DNA of 19,669 nt from an uncultured Methylobacter sp. GTDB lineage: Bacteria > Pseudomonadota > Gammaproteobacteria > Methylococcales > Methylomonadaceae. Within the stretch, counting starts at the first letter, position 1; every line of letters begins with the position of its first letter. Below, one piece after another: positions 7,246 through 15,665 of this stretch. The stretch spans positions 1 through 19,669 of the forward strand of contig CAIKYI010000583.1 in assembly GCA_903831545.1 (NCBI GenBank), written 5' to 3'. Under the pieces are notes generated by a model. The model was not told the origin of the DNA. It saw nothing but the letters and a program-made list of their open reading frames with translations, and made no database searches. Made by a program: the position numbers and the translations under genes.

Positions 7246-8067
7246 TTATTTGATGATAGTGTGCTTAGCGGAGCGCTTGTCTTCCTGAGAGGAAAGGCCA
7301 GTAAAAATCTCATTCCCTTTAATCAGCAGGAAAACCGCAATCAATGCTACGGTCATGGGCACAAGCAGTTTTACCCAGAGGGATAGCTTCGGTTTAGCCA
7401 GAGGCAGATTTTTAGCGGCGCTGTTAGCCAGTGTGATTTTATCTTTTTCGATGTCAGCCGGATCCCAGATGATCTTGAAAATCTTGACCTCGTCTTTTTT
7501 TCCTTTTAGTTTCGCGACACGAAAGAAACGACAATAGATTTCAGCCTTGTCGTCCAGCGCATTGAAGGTTTCTTCCGAAACGCAAATTTCACTGGCTTCA
7601 GCTTGCGCATCGAAACGCGCGGCTACGTTGACTACATCGCCATAGATGTCGGTTTTTTCGACAATTCCTTTGCCGGTATGGATACCGGTGGTAACTAAAA
7701 TAGGAATCTTGGGTTTTTGCGTGGTGTTGTAGTCTTTCAGTATGCGCTGAAATTCGCAGGCGGCTCGCGCCGCATCCTGGGCTTTGGCAAAATAGGACAT
7801 GGTTCCATCGCCCATCGTTTTAACCAGGATACCCTGATGCTTTTCCAGGATAGGAAAAAGCATGTCATTGTGTTTTTTCATCAGTTCACGAGCAGCCAGA
7901 TCGCCTTCAGCTTCCGTGATAGCGGTAGATCCTTTTAAATCCGTGAACATCACAGTGATGACTTTGGTGAACTTTTCATTAAACAACGCTTCCAGGCGCT
8001 GACGCTCGGCCATCAAGTGTTCGGCATCCAGTTCTTCGGTTTCAGCAGTTTGATTTTGACTATTCAT
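7246..8067 (-). CDS. Class III adenylate/guanylate cyclase with C-terminal membrane anchor
   Basis: 273 residues. After a short charged N-terminus, residues 33-200 form a class III cyclase catalytic domain. Metal-binding aspartates are D43 (FTDLKGS) and D87 (KTMGDG). The base-selecting pair is K83 and D140 (KTDIYG), the combination typical of adenylyl cyclases. The transition-state residues N147 and R151 (VNVAAR) are also present. So all residues for making cAMP from ATP are intact. A single hydrophobic segment at about 231-249, with about 24 residues after it, suggests a tail-anchored enzyme with the catalytic domain in the cytoplasm. No separate sensor domain is visible. A GGAGAG ribosome site precedes the ATG. 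It sits between bcsC and bcsA, with its own candidate promoter in the 154-bp gap upstream. The link to cellulose synthesis is inferred from position only. Confidence 0.92.
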   Translation of the reverse strand: MNSQNQTAETEELDAEHLMAERQRLEALFNEKFTKVITVMFTDLKGSTAITEAEGDLAARELMKKHNDMLFPILEKHQGILVKTMGDGTMSYFAKAQDAARAACEFQRILKDYNTTQKPKIPILVTTGIHTGKGIVEKTDIYGDVVNVAARFDAQAEASEICVSEETFNALDDKAEIYCRFFRVAKLKGKKDEVKIFKIIWDPADIEKDKITLANSAAKNLPLAKPKLSLWVKLLVPMTVALIAVFLLIKGNEIFTGLSSQEDKRSAKHTIIK

Positions 8068-8140
8068 AAGTGACTCTCCGTTTACGCCTATTCGTTGCTA
8101 AGATTTAAATGCAAAACATGACTGCTCGGGCATCTCATGG

Positions 8141-8175
8141 TTGACCGACTGGTTTTTATAGATACCCTCGGTCAA
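8141..8175. repeat. Perfect 8-bp inverted repeat upstream of the cyclase gene
   Basis: TTGACCGA at 8141-8148 and TCGGTCAA at 8168-8175, exact inverted copies 19 bp apart. The right-hand arm lies inside the spacer of the candidate cyclase promoter and the left-hand arm just beyond its -10 box. That placement would suit an operator, though a stem-loop at the end of bcsC is another reading. Confidence 0.55.
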
Positions 8176-8182
8176 AAAACAA
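8155..8182 (-). promoter_or_regulatory. Candidate sigma-70 promoter for cyclase-bcsA
   Basis: On the minus strand TTGTTT (8182-8177) is followed after 16 bp by TATAAA (8160-8155), about 88 bp before the cyclase ATG. The hexamers match the consensus at 4/6 and 5/6. If real, it lets cyclase and bcsA be expressed apart from bcsB-bcsZ-bcsC. Confidence 0.4.
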
Positions 8183-8221
8183 GAGCGTATTATGTTCCCA
8201 GTACAATAAATCATAGCTGTT

Positions 8222-11200
8222 TTAATTGGAATTCTCGACAATGCTGTTCCGTGGTGAAAAATACATGCGTATGCCGATGCTAGAGTTCATATCGCTGAAC
8301 GATGCACTCTGCTCCATAGAAAAGCGTCCGCCGATATCCAGGTATGGATTAAGCAGATAGCGGCCTTCAAGGCCTACCCGATAACCTATACCTTCCTTAA
8401 TGCTTCCGGCAAATTCAAACTCGCGCAAGTAGCCTGTTTGTAATGGAAATACCGCAGCAGCACTGCTTTGAGAGTGGAACCAGTTGGTGGACAGCTCGGT
8501 TTTCCACCATAGTTTTTGTCCGGATTTATGCTCGAAATTGACAAAAGGCCCGGCGGCGATCAGGTAGTTCGGACTAAAATAGCCGCCATTGCCGTAAGTA
8601 TAAAAATTGACGTTACGCTCGAAGTGCATATTGGACACAAACACACCCAGCGTCAACGAACCCGGGTCCAATTTTATAGACTTTCCGGCACTGACGCCGC
8701 CTTCCGCTCCGAAGTTATCGACAACATTCTTACCCCAGTAATAATCGGTGCGACCGGATAAGGACAACCAGTAATCATGACCTAAAGCGAACGTGTAATT
8801 GCCATTCATGCCGCTACGCAAAACCCGGCCCCAACTTTTAGAGCTGAACGGATCATTCAGGCCGACATAAGAAAGTATGCTTTGCGCGATAGGTTCCTGA
8901 TGGATATTGGCCTGCCAGCTTTGTTGCTCCAATTGAGCCGACGCTGTCACCATGGGCTCTATCGTGCCGTTTAATGGCGTAGCGCCCAGGGTATAGCTTT
9001 GCTTGATCTTGCCTTCAACTTGATATTTCAGTACTGGGGTAACCAGGTCGGCGGAAGTGATTAAGGGGCGTTGCATAGATTGACTACTTAAGCCAGCCAC
9101 AGTTCCAATGGGTAAGACTGAGTCTAAAGCTGCCTTAATAGAGGGTAAGTCGTTCTTATTAAGCAGTCCTAATATTTCTTCGGTAGAATAAATGCCTTTG
9201 GTTACCACGTGAAAGTTTTGATTATTATTAAGTGGAATTAAGACGTTATTGACGTTTCCGGAAGAAAGATGCTCCTGCGTCAATTCAAAAGAAATAGAAC
9301 GTCCTTGATCAAGTGGATATTTATAGGCGTGTCTGGAGCCGTGTTGTTCCAGTTGCGAAGTGCCATCGTCACCGCTTTTCTCGCGATTCAAATAAGCCAC
9401 CGACAAGGAAGGTCGGTGGGCATTAAGATAGGGGCTTTGCGGGGAATCGGAAGTCTGTGCAGCCATGATATTCCAGTTCTGGCTGGCGTAATAATCACCC
9501 AGTGTCTTGCGCAGTTCTGGCTTTTTGCTTTGCTCCAATTGGCGAAAAAACGCCGCCTTTTCCTGCTCCTTGCCTAACGCATCGAATAATCCCGGCAGTA
9601 CCGATGCTACCCCGGTATCTTGTCGTTCCTGCCAAATGCCCAAAAAATACTCCAGTGCAGCCTTGTTTTTTTGTTGGAAAAAAAGACTCCACCCCAGCAG
9701 CAGTCGCGCATCAGAATCCTTGGGGGCAAGCTCCAATACCTTGTATAGATCGGGCTGTGCCTTAGTATAATTTTTATCCTGAAAATACCGGTTCGCCCGG
9801 GTCATATACAGACTTTGTCCCAGCTTTCGATAATTCTCGTCGTGTGTTTTGATATGTTTAAGTTGATCGATGGCCTCGTCGAGTTGATTTTGCTTCGACA
9901 GACTGTAGATTAGTCCGGAGCGGTAATCGCTACTCTCAGGTGAGATCAGGCTAAGCTTTTTGAACAACTCGGTGCTGCGCGAGTAGTTCCCATGCTGGTA
10001 ACTCCACCAGGCGAGCGCACTTAAGGCGGCCGTGTCGTTGGGATTCAACGCGAGAAGCTGTTGTCCCAAGTCCGGAACGTCCCTGGATTCGGGAGGAGTC
10101 TTGCCGAGCTTTTCCCGCAAAAAATCCGCTTGCAGCTTGCGGTTTCCGGCATGTACTGTCAGCTCCAGGGCTTCATCCAGTTTGCCAAGATGCGCCAGCG
10201 TGTAGGCAAGTCCATCCGTTATGCCCTGCTCGTGCGGATAGCGCTGGTATAAGGAGCGAAAATAATTCAAAGCGGCAGAATAATCAGTATGGTTGAAATA
10301 GTGCCAGGCCAGAAACAGTTGAGCCGATTTGTCTTGGGGATTCAGAGATAGTATTTCCCGGTGCAGCATTTCCGCCTGGACAGGTGAACTGGAAGCCATC
10401 TGGCGCAGGAGGTCAGTCTTTTCGGCCATCAGTGTTACGCGATACGTGGGCGGCAGGTTTTTTCGTGCCAATTCCCGGTCAATCCAGGGACGTATTTTAT
10501 CCGGACTCAAGGTTTTTTTCAGCCCCCTGTAAGCCGATAGTTTAATGTCCCAACGTTCGTCGCAGGCAGTGTAAAGTCCTTCAAAGAGCGGCCCGGCGGC
10601 TGGATTCTTTTTGGCCAAAAGATCCTGGGCGGCAGTCAGAAAAATATCCGGAAGTAAACATTGCTCCAGATAGGGTCGGTACTGTGTCACGAAGATCTCG
10701 GGCTGCTTCGGATCATAGTCTTTCCATGCCTGTGCGAACTTTGCATCGCTTTGCTTGGTGGCGATAGCACGCTCCCATTGCTGCGCTTGTGTTTTTTCCA
10801 GGAATTGGGCCTCCTTTAACGCGGCATCGTACTGACCGACTTTGAATAACGCTTCCACCAGTAGTGCGCGGGATTCTTCGGGTTTTACGCCTTTTTGAAG
10901 TAGTCCGGTAAGCAGGGTTATGGCTTTATCGTATTCGCCCCGTTGGAGAAGACAAAGAGCTAACCCCCGCGATGCTTCCTGCTCGGTTTCGGGCGTGGCT
11001 AGCGCGCTTTGGAATAACCCGCAGGCGATTACCATAGACCCGTGCTGATAGGCTTTCCAGGCGCGCTGAATAACGGTGCCGGTTTCGTTTTGAGCTTGCT
11101 GATCCAGTTCGTTTTTCAGGCGCTGCAACCTGGAAATCTCTATATCGGCTGGGAGTATTTTGCTGATACGTGATGTAGCAACCGGCAGTTTTGATGTAAC

Positions 11201-11593
11201 GGGCAAAGGTGACGACTGTTCGGGCGATTCAGGATTTACAACCGTAGCAATAGTTTCCTGGTCGGTTCGAATATAAAGAATAGCTATATCCGAAAAACCC
11301 GCTGATTTAAGCGTAGCAACAGAATCTTCGAAATCGTCGCTTTGGACAGATTTGCCGCTACGGATAATATAAGTTGTCCCCTCCTGGACTATACGTACCC
11401 GTAACGGAATGAGTTGTGCAATATAATCGGCCGTTTTTTTCAGGGCGGTAAAATCAGTTCCCTGTTCGATTTGCAGTGTGTAAGCAGATACCGATTTTTC
11501 GGTCTTAGCCTCCGCGATGACTGGTTGGACTGCCAGGGAAGGCGTTGGCCAACTTGTAATGGCAATTGCCACAGTTAGCAACCAAGTGAACAT
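8222..11593 (-). CDS. bcsC: Cellulose export outer-membrane protein BcsC with SPOR-like N-terminus
   Basis: 1123 residues, close to the 1157 of E. coli BcsC. A signal peptide (WLLTVAIAITSWPTPSLA) is followed at about 36-110 by a segment with the two-fold pattern of an SPOR domain (AYTLQIEQGTDFTALKKTAD ... GTTYIIRSGK ... LKSAGFSDIAILYI). Residues from about 175 to 690 are TPR repeats, for example QDKSAQLFLAWHYFNHTDYS and PKDSDARLLLGWSLFFQQKN. The last part, from about 740, is the BcsC beta-barrel, with the family-like FYTYGNGGYFSPNYLIAAGP near the middle. The protein guides cellulose across periplasm and outer membrane. An AAGGA ribosome site lies very close to the ATG. It starts 18 bp after bcsZ, so they are in one operon; a 154-bp gap separates it from the cyclase gene. 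Confidence 0.93.
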   Translation of the reverse strand: MFTWLLTVAIAITSWPTPSLAVQPVIAEAKTEKSVSAYTLQIEQGTDFTALKKTADYIAQLIPLRVRIVQEGTTYIIRSGKSVQSDDFEDSVATLKSAGFSDIAILYIRTDQETIATVVNPESPEQSSPLPVTSKLPVATSRISKILPADIEISRLQRLKNELDQQAQNETGTVIQRAWKAYQHGSMVIACGLFQSALATPETEQEASRGLALCLLQRGEYDKAITLLTGLLQKGVKPEESRALLVEALFKVGQYDAALKEAQFLEKTQAQQWERAIATKQSDAKFAQAWKDYDPKQPEIFVTQYRPYLEQCLLPDIFLTAAQDLLAKKNPAAGPLFEGLYTACDERWDIKLSAYRGLKKTLSPDKIRPWIDRELARKNLPPTYRVTLMAEKTDLLRQMASSSPVQAEMLHREILSLNPQDKSAQLFLAWHYFNHTDYSAALNYFRSLYQRYPHEQGITDGLAYTLAHLGKLDEALELTVHAGNRKLQADFLREKLGKTPPESRDVPDLGQQLLALNPNDTAALSALAWWSYQHGNYSRSTELFKKLSLISPESSDYRSGLIYSLSKQNQLDEAIDQLKHIKTHDENYRKLGQSLYMTRANRYFQDKNYTKAQPDLYKVLELAPKDSDARLLLGWSLFFQQKNKAALEYFLGIWQERQDTGVASVLPGLFDALGKEQEKAAFFRQLEQSKKPELRKTLGDYYASQNWNIMAAQTSDSPQSPYLNAHRPSLSVAYLNREKSGDDGTSQLEQHGSRHAYKYPLDQGRSISFELTQEHLSSGNVNNVLIPLNNNQNFHVVTKGIYSTEEILGLLNKNDLPSIKAALDSVLPIGTVAGLSSQSMQRPLITSADLVTPVLKYQVEGKIKQSYTLGATPLNGTIEPMVTASAQLEQQSWQANIHQEPIAQSILSYVGLNDPFSSKSWGRVLRSGMNGNYTFALGHDYWLSLSGRTDYYWGKNVVDNFGAEGGVSAGKSIKLDPGSLTLGVFVSNMHFERNVNFYTYGNGGYFSPNYLIAAGPFVNFEHKSGQKLWWKTELSTNWFHSQSSAAAVFPLQTGYLREFEFAGSIKEGIGYRVGLEGRYLLNPYLDIGGRFSMEQSASFSDMNSSIGIRMYFSPRNSIVENSN

Positions 11594-11611
11594 GATCCTT
11601 GCTAAAGTCGA

Positions 11612-12646
11612 CTATTCAATATCTGCGAGCAGATAGAGCACGTAAGAGAAATAATTATCCGGTTCATTCCGCAAACGCTGCATTGCTTCTTCCTTAAGAC
11701 GCACAGCAAGATCGCTACTGCCCTGTTGTTTTGCCGTGCGGGCATAGATTGCGTAAAAACCGGCAGAAGCTGTCTGGTCAGAGATTTCCCCAGTGGTCAA
11801 ATCGAACCAGACAGGAATACGCCCCTGTTTTTGATAGTAATCAAAAACGCTCATTGTTCCAGTCGGCGGAGGTAGCTTTGCCCAGGCAAGATGCAATAGC
11901 ACCCGGATGGCTTCGTAACCAAAGCGCGGACTCTTGGAGGCATAAATCTTCAGGCTCCCGTCGGGTTCGGCCAACAGCCAGTCCGCTGGCAAACTGGCTG
12001 AATTATGACTGGCCTCGCCCAACAAGTACAACGCATCCTGTTGAATTTTTTCCCAAAACGATCGGTTGTCGATTTCAGAAAAAACCTGATAGGCGGAAAG
12101 TATTTGATAAGAAGGGTTTAGCGTAATACCTTTGTTTTCAGTGTAGCCACTATAGCCGGGTAGCAAAAACATTCGCCCGTTCAGTTTTATGGCCACATGA
12201 TTGCGTAGGCTCTCGACGATGGCGGCGGCGCGCTGCCCATAAGCCTTCTGCGGCCATTTTTGATTGGCCCGGATCAAGGCATAAGCGATTAACACGTCAC
12301 CGTCCGTTGCGTTGTTATAGTCTATGACGCTCCATTCATCATTCGGCCTTTTGCCCCAACCCCAGGCACTGAGTGCATCATGTCTGACCTGCAAGTTGTT
12401 GCTGGTCCATTGCAGCAACTTGTCAAACAACAGTTTGTCCTGGAATTGCACGGCAAGCAGCATGCCGTAGCCCTGTCCCTCCGAATGACTCATGCCATTT
12501 TGAATCGGGTCAATTACCCGCCCATCGCTGCTAATGAAGTGCTTTTTAAAATAGGCCCACTCAGTGACTTCGTTCAACGGCGCCGCAGCCTGCCCCAAGC
12601 TGGAAATGCAAAGCAAGAAAAATAGTAGCAGTTTAACCGGGGTCAT
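11612..12646 (-). CDS. bcsZ: Periplasmic endo-beta-1,4-glucanase BcsZ (GH8)
   Basis: 344 residues with a signal peptide ending AAA near residue 22. GH8 features: the general-acid Glu is E56 in SHSEGQGYGM, the substrate-binding NNATDGD motif lies at 111-117, and AWGWGKRP at 94-101. The region that normally carries the base aspartate (D-A-x-R in the family) reads GYEAIRV, so residue 245 is Glu. The family trims nascent cellulose in the periplasm and is needed for normal cellulose output. Its ATG lies inside the end of bcsB (14-nt overlap), so the two genes are translationally coupled. Activity is likely, but the base substitution should be noted. Confidence 0.94.
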   Translation of the reverse strand: MTPVKLLLFFLLCISSLGQAAAPLNEVTEWAYFKKHFISSDGRVIDPIQNGMSHSEGQGYGMLLAVQFQDKLLFDKLLQWTSNNLQVRHDALSAWGWGKRPNDEWSVIDYNNATDGDVLIAYALIRANQKWPQKAYGQRAAAIVESLRNHVAIKLNGRMFLLPGYSGYTENKGITLNPSYQILSAYQVFSEIDNRSFWEKIQQDALYLLGEASHNSASLPADWLLAEPDGSLKIYASKSPRFGYEAIRVLLHLAWAKLPPPTGTMSVFDYYQKQGRIPVWFDLTTGEISDQTASAGFYAIYARTAKQQGSSDLAVRLKEEAMQRLRNEPDNYFSYVLYLLADIE

Positions 12647-14927
12647 TAGGGACCAGTCTCCGTTTTCTGCGGCGTTTTAGAATAGTGTAAGTAATGACTG
12701 CGACAATTAATAAGATAGAAAAAAGCAAAACCCAATAAAGCCATGGATAGGAAGACAAATAATAGTTCACCTGGGAAATATCCCCCCCTTTGCCGGTAAC
12801 AAAGCTGTTACCTGTTTTTAACGCAGTGATTTTAAAATCAGTACCATCGCCAAATTTTATCTGTTTAAATTTATCTACCACAAAATCGATGAAGACCAAA
12901 TCACCCTTGAGAGCCCCCTGCACTTCGGGTTCTAGCAATGCACGCCCAAGTCGATCAATGCCCTCGTCATTCGCTGCAGTAAACAGAGTTGCTGTGCGCC
13001 CTTCCTTAAATGGCGAGGCCAGCTGCATGATGATGCCTTTATCAGAGCTCTCCATGCTGGTTTGCTGGCTCCACGACATGGCCGGGTGGATATCCCAGTT
13101 TTGATAAACAGGATAAGGGACTTTATTGGTCTCGCCCAGTTTTAGCGGGGCTTTTTCGTAATATTCCTGAGGAATGCTGCGCTGTGTACCAATAAGAATA
13201 ATCTCCTTATCCCACTTTTCCTCAAGATCGGTGTTCACCCTGATACCGAACAGTGGGTAGCCGTTTTTCTGGGTGATCATGCCAATCAGATTGAGGGCGG
13301 CATTGGCAGAGGCAAACTTTGCTTCGCTCAAGACAATCAATGTCTCAAAACCATCAGGCCAGCGGGTATAGGGAAATCCGTTGATCGCCAACAAATCAAG
13401 CCTGGGTAGTTCGATCCGGTGAGGCATCTGGGGGAACTCCAGAGACGACGTATCGAAGAGGGTCAGTTGCAAATTGCCGGTCTGTAAATAATGGCAGTGC
13501 TCTCCGTGCAAGGGCGTCATCTGGGGTTGAAACGAAAGTACGTTGGTGCCAGCCTTGAACAGAAAGGTAGGCAACCCTATTCGATAATCGGTAATAAGGC
13601 CACCGTTTGGATTATCCAAATGAGCAGCCGAGATGAACTGGCCGTTAAGCGTTATATTCAGGGCCGAATCCGATTTCATGCCAGCACCAAAGGAAAAATC
13701 CAGGGAAAGCGTTGCCTGCTGGTTCGGTTTAATAAGGAAGTCGGGGGGCAGACGAAAGCTGATGTCTTTAGCATTGGGACTAAGGCCGGAAAAGCTGTGA
13801 TTTTGGTAATCCAACTTTACGAACGGATACTTTTCATCCGCCACCAGCATTTGCTTGCCTTCGTAAAGACTGATTTCCGGAAGCACAAACTCACTTACCT
13901 GCATTTCATCGGCATCGGGAAAAGGAATGGACATGATGCTCATGGTTTCTGCGGCCAGCTTTATTTCATCGGCATTTCGCCCTGAAACAACCAACAGGAC
14001 GTGGTGAGGATCAACTGTAATACCACCACTTTCCAACTTGCCGGGAAGATGCACCAGTTTTAGCACAGGACTTGCCACCGTCATGTTAACGCCAAGGTTC
14101 TTTAAAAAGCCTTCCACATAGTCTTTTTCGCCCAACAAGACATTATCTTGTCCGCCAACGATTTGATCTGACAGAGTGAATGTGGTTTTTCGATAATCAA
14201 AGCGCAACGCTGCGCCGGAAGCTACAATGCCTGCCGTAGTTAGTGTGTTTTCTGTGAGTTTTTCGGTAATCAGGTGTAAATGAGCATCAGGTATGGTTCT
14301 GGGATCGAAAACCAGATCCGATAGAGCAGAAAGCTTAAGTGGTACGGTTTCCTGTTCGTATTCGAACGAAATTAAAGCTTCGTCGAGTTTCAATCGGGTC
14401 CACAGCTCGGGTGCGCAGGGTGCTTCGCAGTTCAGGCTGTAATGTTGGGCAACTTTAAAGCTGAGCATGTTATACCCCGGCTTAAGCAGAGCCCCCGGCA
14501 AATCAACTTCGGCGTAACCGTTAGGCGTAAGGGGATCAAGTTTAATCTGGCTTAGGGGCGTGTTGTTTAAAGAAATAACCAACTGCGAGTTCTGCTTGAG
14601 TAGTGCGACTGAATTGATATAGTCAAAACGAAGAACTGCATTTTTAACGGACCAGCGCTTGGGCATGGGAATTTGTATGCTGTATTCTGCCTCTAAACAA
14701 TGCAGATCAACTGCTTTTGCGAGAGGAGAAATCTTGTATAGCGGCAGATTCATTTTCTCCGCAAACGCAGGACAACAACTTGAAATCAAAACAGCGATAG
14801 TCATGATCAGGTTTACTAATAAATTACAAATCCTATGCTTGACAAGTCGAAATTTGATGAGTTTATTCACTGTTTGGCTGAGTAAATCATATTGTTCTTG
14901 AGGAGGATTATTAATTATATTTTTCAT
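12633..14927 (-). CDS. bcsB: Cellulose synthase periplasmic subunit BcsB
   Basis: 764 residues of the BcsB family. The protein forms the periplasmic half of the cellulose synthase, guiding the glucan, and its single C-terminal helix packs against BcsA. Visible are an unusually long leader (about 57 residues: a polar start, KFRLVKHR, a hydrophobic core, then CCPAFA), the two-fold jelly-roll/flavodoxin-like body, and a C-terminal membrane helix at about 730-751 followed by KRRRKRR. The upstream ATG is kept because the next ATG (14804) would give a signal peptide without basic residues; no clear ribosome site supports either. It is the first gene of the bcs operon and is divergent from the STAS gene across 184 bp. 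Unlike the common bcsA-bcsB order, bcsA lies four genes downstream. Confidence 0.93.
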   Translation of the reverse strand: MKNIINNPPQEQYDLLSQTVNKLIKFRLVKHRICNLLVNLIMTIAVLISSCCPAFAEKMNLPLYKISPLAKAVDLHCLEAEYSIQIPMPKRWSVKNAVLRFDYINSVALLKQNSQLVISLNNTPLSQIKLDPLTPNGYAEVDLPGALLKPGYNMLSFKVAQHYSLNCEAPCAPELWTRLKLDEALISFEYEQETVPLKLSALSDLVFDPRTIPDAHLHLITEKLTENTLTTAGIVASGAALRFDYRKTTFTLSDQIVGGQDNVLLGEKDYVEGFLKNLGVNMTVASPVLKLVHLPGKLESGGITVDPHHVLLVVSGRNADEIKLAAETMSIMSIPFPDADEMQVSEFVLPEISLYEGKQMLVADEKYPFVKLDYQNHSFSGLSPNAKDISFRLPPDFLIKPNQQATLSLDFSFGAGMKSDSALNITLNGQFISAAHLDNPNGGLITDYRIGLPTFLFKAGTNVLSFQPQMTPLHGEHCHYLQTGNLQLTLFDTSSLEFPQMPHRIELPRLDLLAINGFPYTRWPDGFETLIVLSEAKFASANAALNLIGMITQKNGYPLFGIRVNTDLEEKWDKEIILIGTQRSIPQEYYEKAPLKLGETNKVPYPVYQNWDIHPAMSWSQQTSMESSDKGIIMQLASPFKEGRTATLFTAANDEGIDRLGRALLEPEVQGALKGDLVFIDFVVDKFKQIKFGDGTDFKITALKTGNSFVTGKGGDISQVNYYLSSYPWLYWVLLFSILLIVAVITYTILKRRRKRRLVPNDPG

Positions 14928-14974
14928 CTGTTACATATTAGCACATATAAAACAGGTATAAATAGTCACGACAT

Positions 14975-14987
14975 TTCGACCATCGAA
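14975..14987. promoter_or_regulatory. Small palindrome in the bcsB / STAS divergent promoter region
   Basis: TTCGA-CCA-TCGAA, a perfect 5-bp inverted repeat, in the 184-bp region between the divergent bcsB and STAS genes. It is short enough to be chance, but it is the only clear symmetric site in this control region. Confidence 0.25.
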
Positions 14988-15084
14988 GGTTAAACTATTC
15001 GGCAGGTATTAAAGCCGGAAAGCAGATCTGATGTTTAGAGTTTATCTTGACTAGGATTGGCTACTAACGTTAGGCTTATCCTTC

Positions 15085-15090
15085 TATAAT
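15085..15090 (+). promoter_or_regulatory. Candidate -10 element of the partner-switching operon
   Basis: A perfect TATAAT 22 bp before the STAS gene ATG, with an AGGA ribosome site in between. No good -35 box is spaced at 17 bp. The TTGACT at 15047-15052 is too far for it, though it would pair with a poor -10 near 15071. If used, the leader would be very short. Confidence 0.35.
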
Positions 15091-15111
15091 TTACAATTCC
15101 AGGATTATTCA

Positions 15112-15450
15112 ATGAAAATAAATGGCGAACAACTAGATAACGATATTTATAAAATTAATTTGGAAGGCCGGATGGATATTGCCGGGGCTCAGGAAATAGA
15201 CCTGAAATTTACGGCGATGACGGGGTCTCCACGCAAGTATTTTATCATCGATTTTTCCGGAGTAGATTTCCTGGCGTCAATAGGCATTCGCACCCTGCTC
15301 ATCAATGCAAAAGCGGTTAATAATCGTGGCGGTAAAATGGTTATACTTAATCCGGACGACAATATTGAAAAGATTTTAACAATGGCCGGTATTGACGTAT
15401 TAATTCCTCTATTTAACGATTTGGAATCGGCACTTGCAGTACTAAATTAA
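15112..15450 (+). CDS. STAS-domain anti-sigma-factor antagonist
   Basis: 112 residues forming one STAS domain of the SpoIIAA/RsbV type. The core motif reads IIDFSGVDFLASIGIRTLL (45-63); S56 aligns with the serine that the partner kinase phosphorylates, while the Asp usually before it is Ala. In this family the dephosphorylated protein binds an RsbW-type kinase and frees its target. It is cytoplasmic, without membrane segments. It is the first gene of a three-gene plus-strand module with an RsbW-like ATPase and a PP2C-type phosphatase, a complete partner switch. A 215-bp gap with a hairpin separates it from the ATPase gene. Confidence 0.92.
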   Translation: MKINGEQLDNDIYKINLEGRMDIAGAQEIDLKFTAMTGSPRKYFIIDFSGVDFLASIGIRTLLINAKAVNNRGGKMVILNPDDNIEKILTMAGIDVLIPLFNDLESALAVLN

Positions 15451-15489
15451 CAACTGCCAAAATATAATTTTAAATCAATAATGTTTACT

Positions 15490-15506
15490 AGCCAGTTAAG
15501 CTGGCT
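15490..15506. repeat. Hairpin after the STAS gene
   Basis: AGCCAG-TTAAG-CTGGCT, a perfect 6-bp stem with a 5-nt loop, 39 bp after the STAS stop codon. There is no T-run behind it, so it is not a strong terminator; it might set the ratio of antagonist to downstream kinase by partial termination or RNA processing. Confidence 0.4.
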
Positions 15507-15665
15507 GCTCAAATATAAGCTGTCATATATTTGTCATATAGTATCAATTGTAATTCGGAAGTTTTATTGTAATAGGCATAACTTGAATTCCCATTTCCCC
15601 CCTCACTACAAGACCGACATCTTTCTGCTCTCAAACTTTTCTACAGTACTGATTCGGATCGACTA

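Noticed and set aside
13491..13985. 164-codon plus-strand ORF opposite bcsB
   Set aside because: It is antisense to a clear, conserved bcsB and shows no family features.
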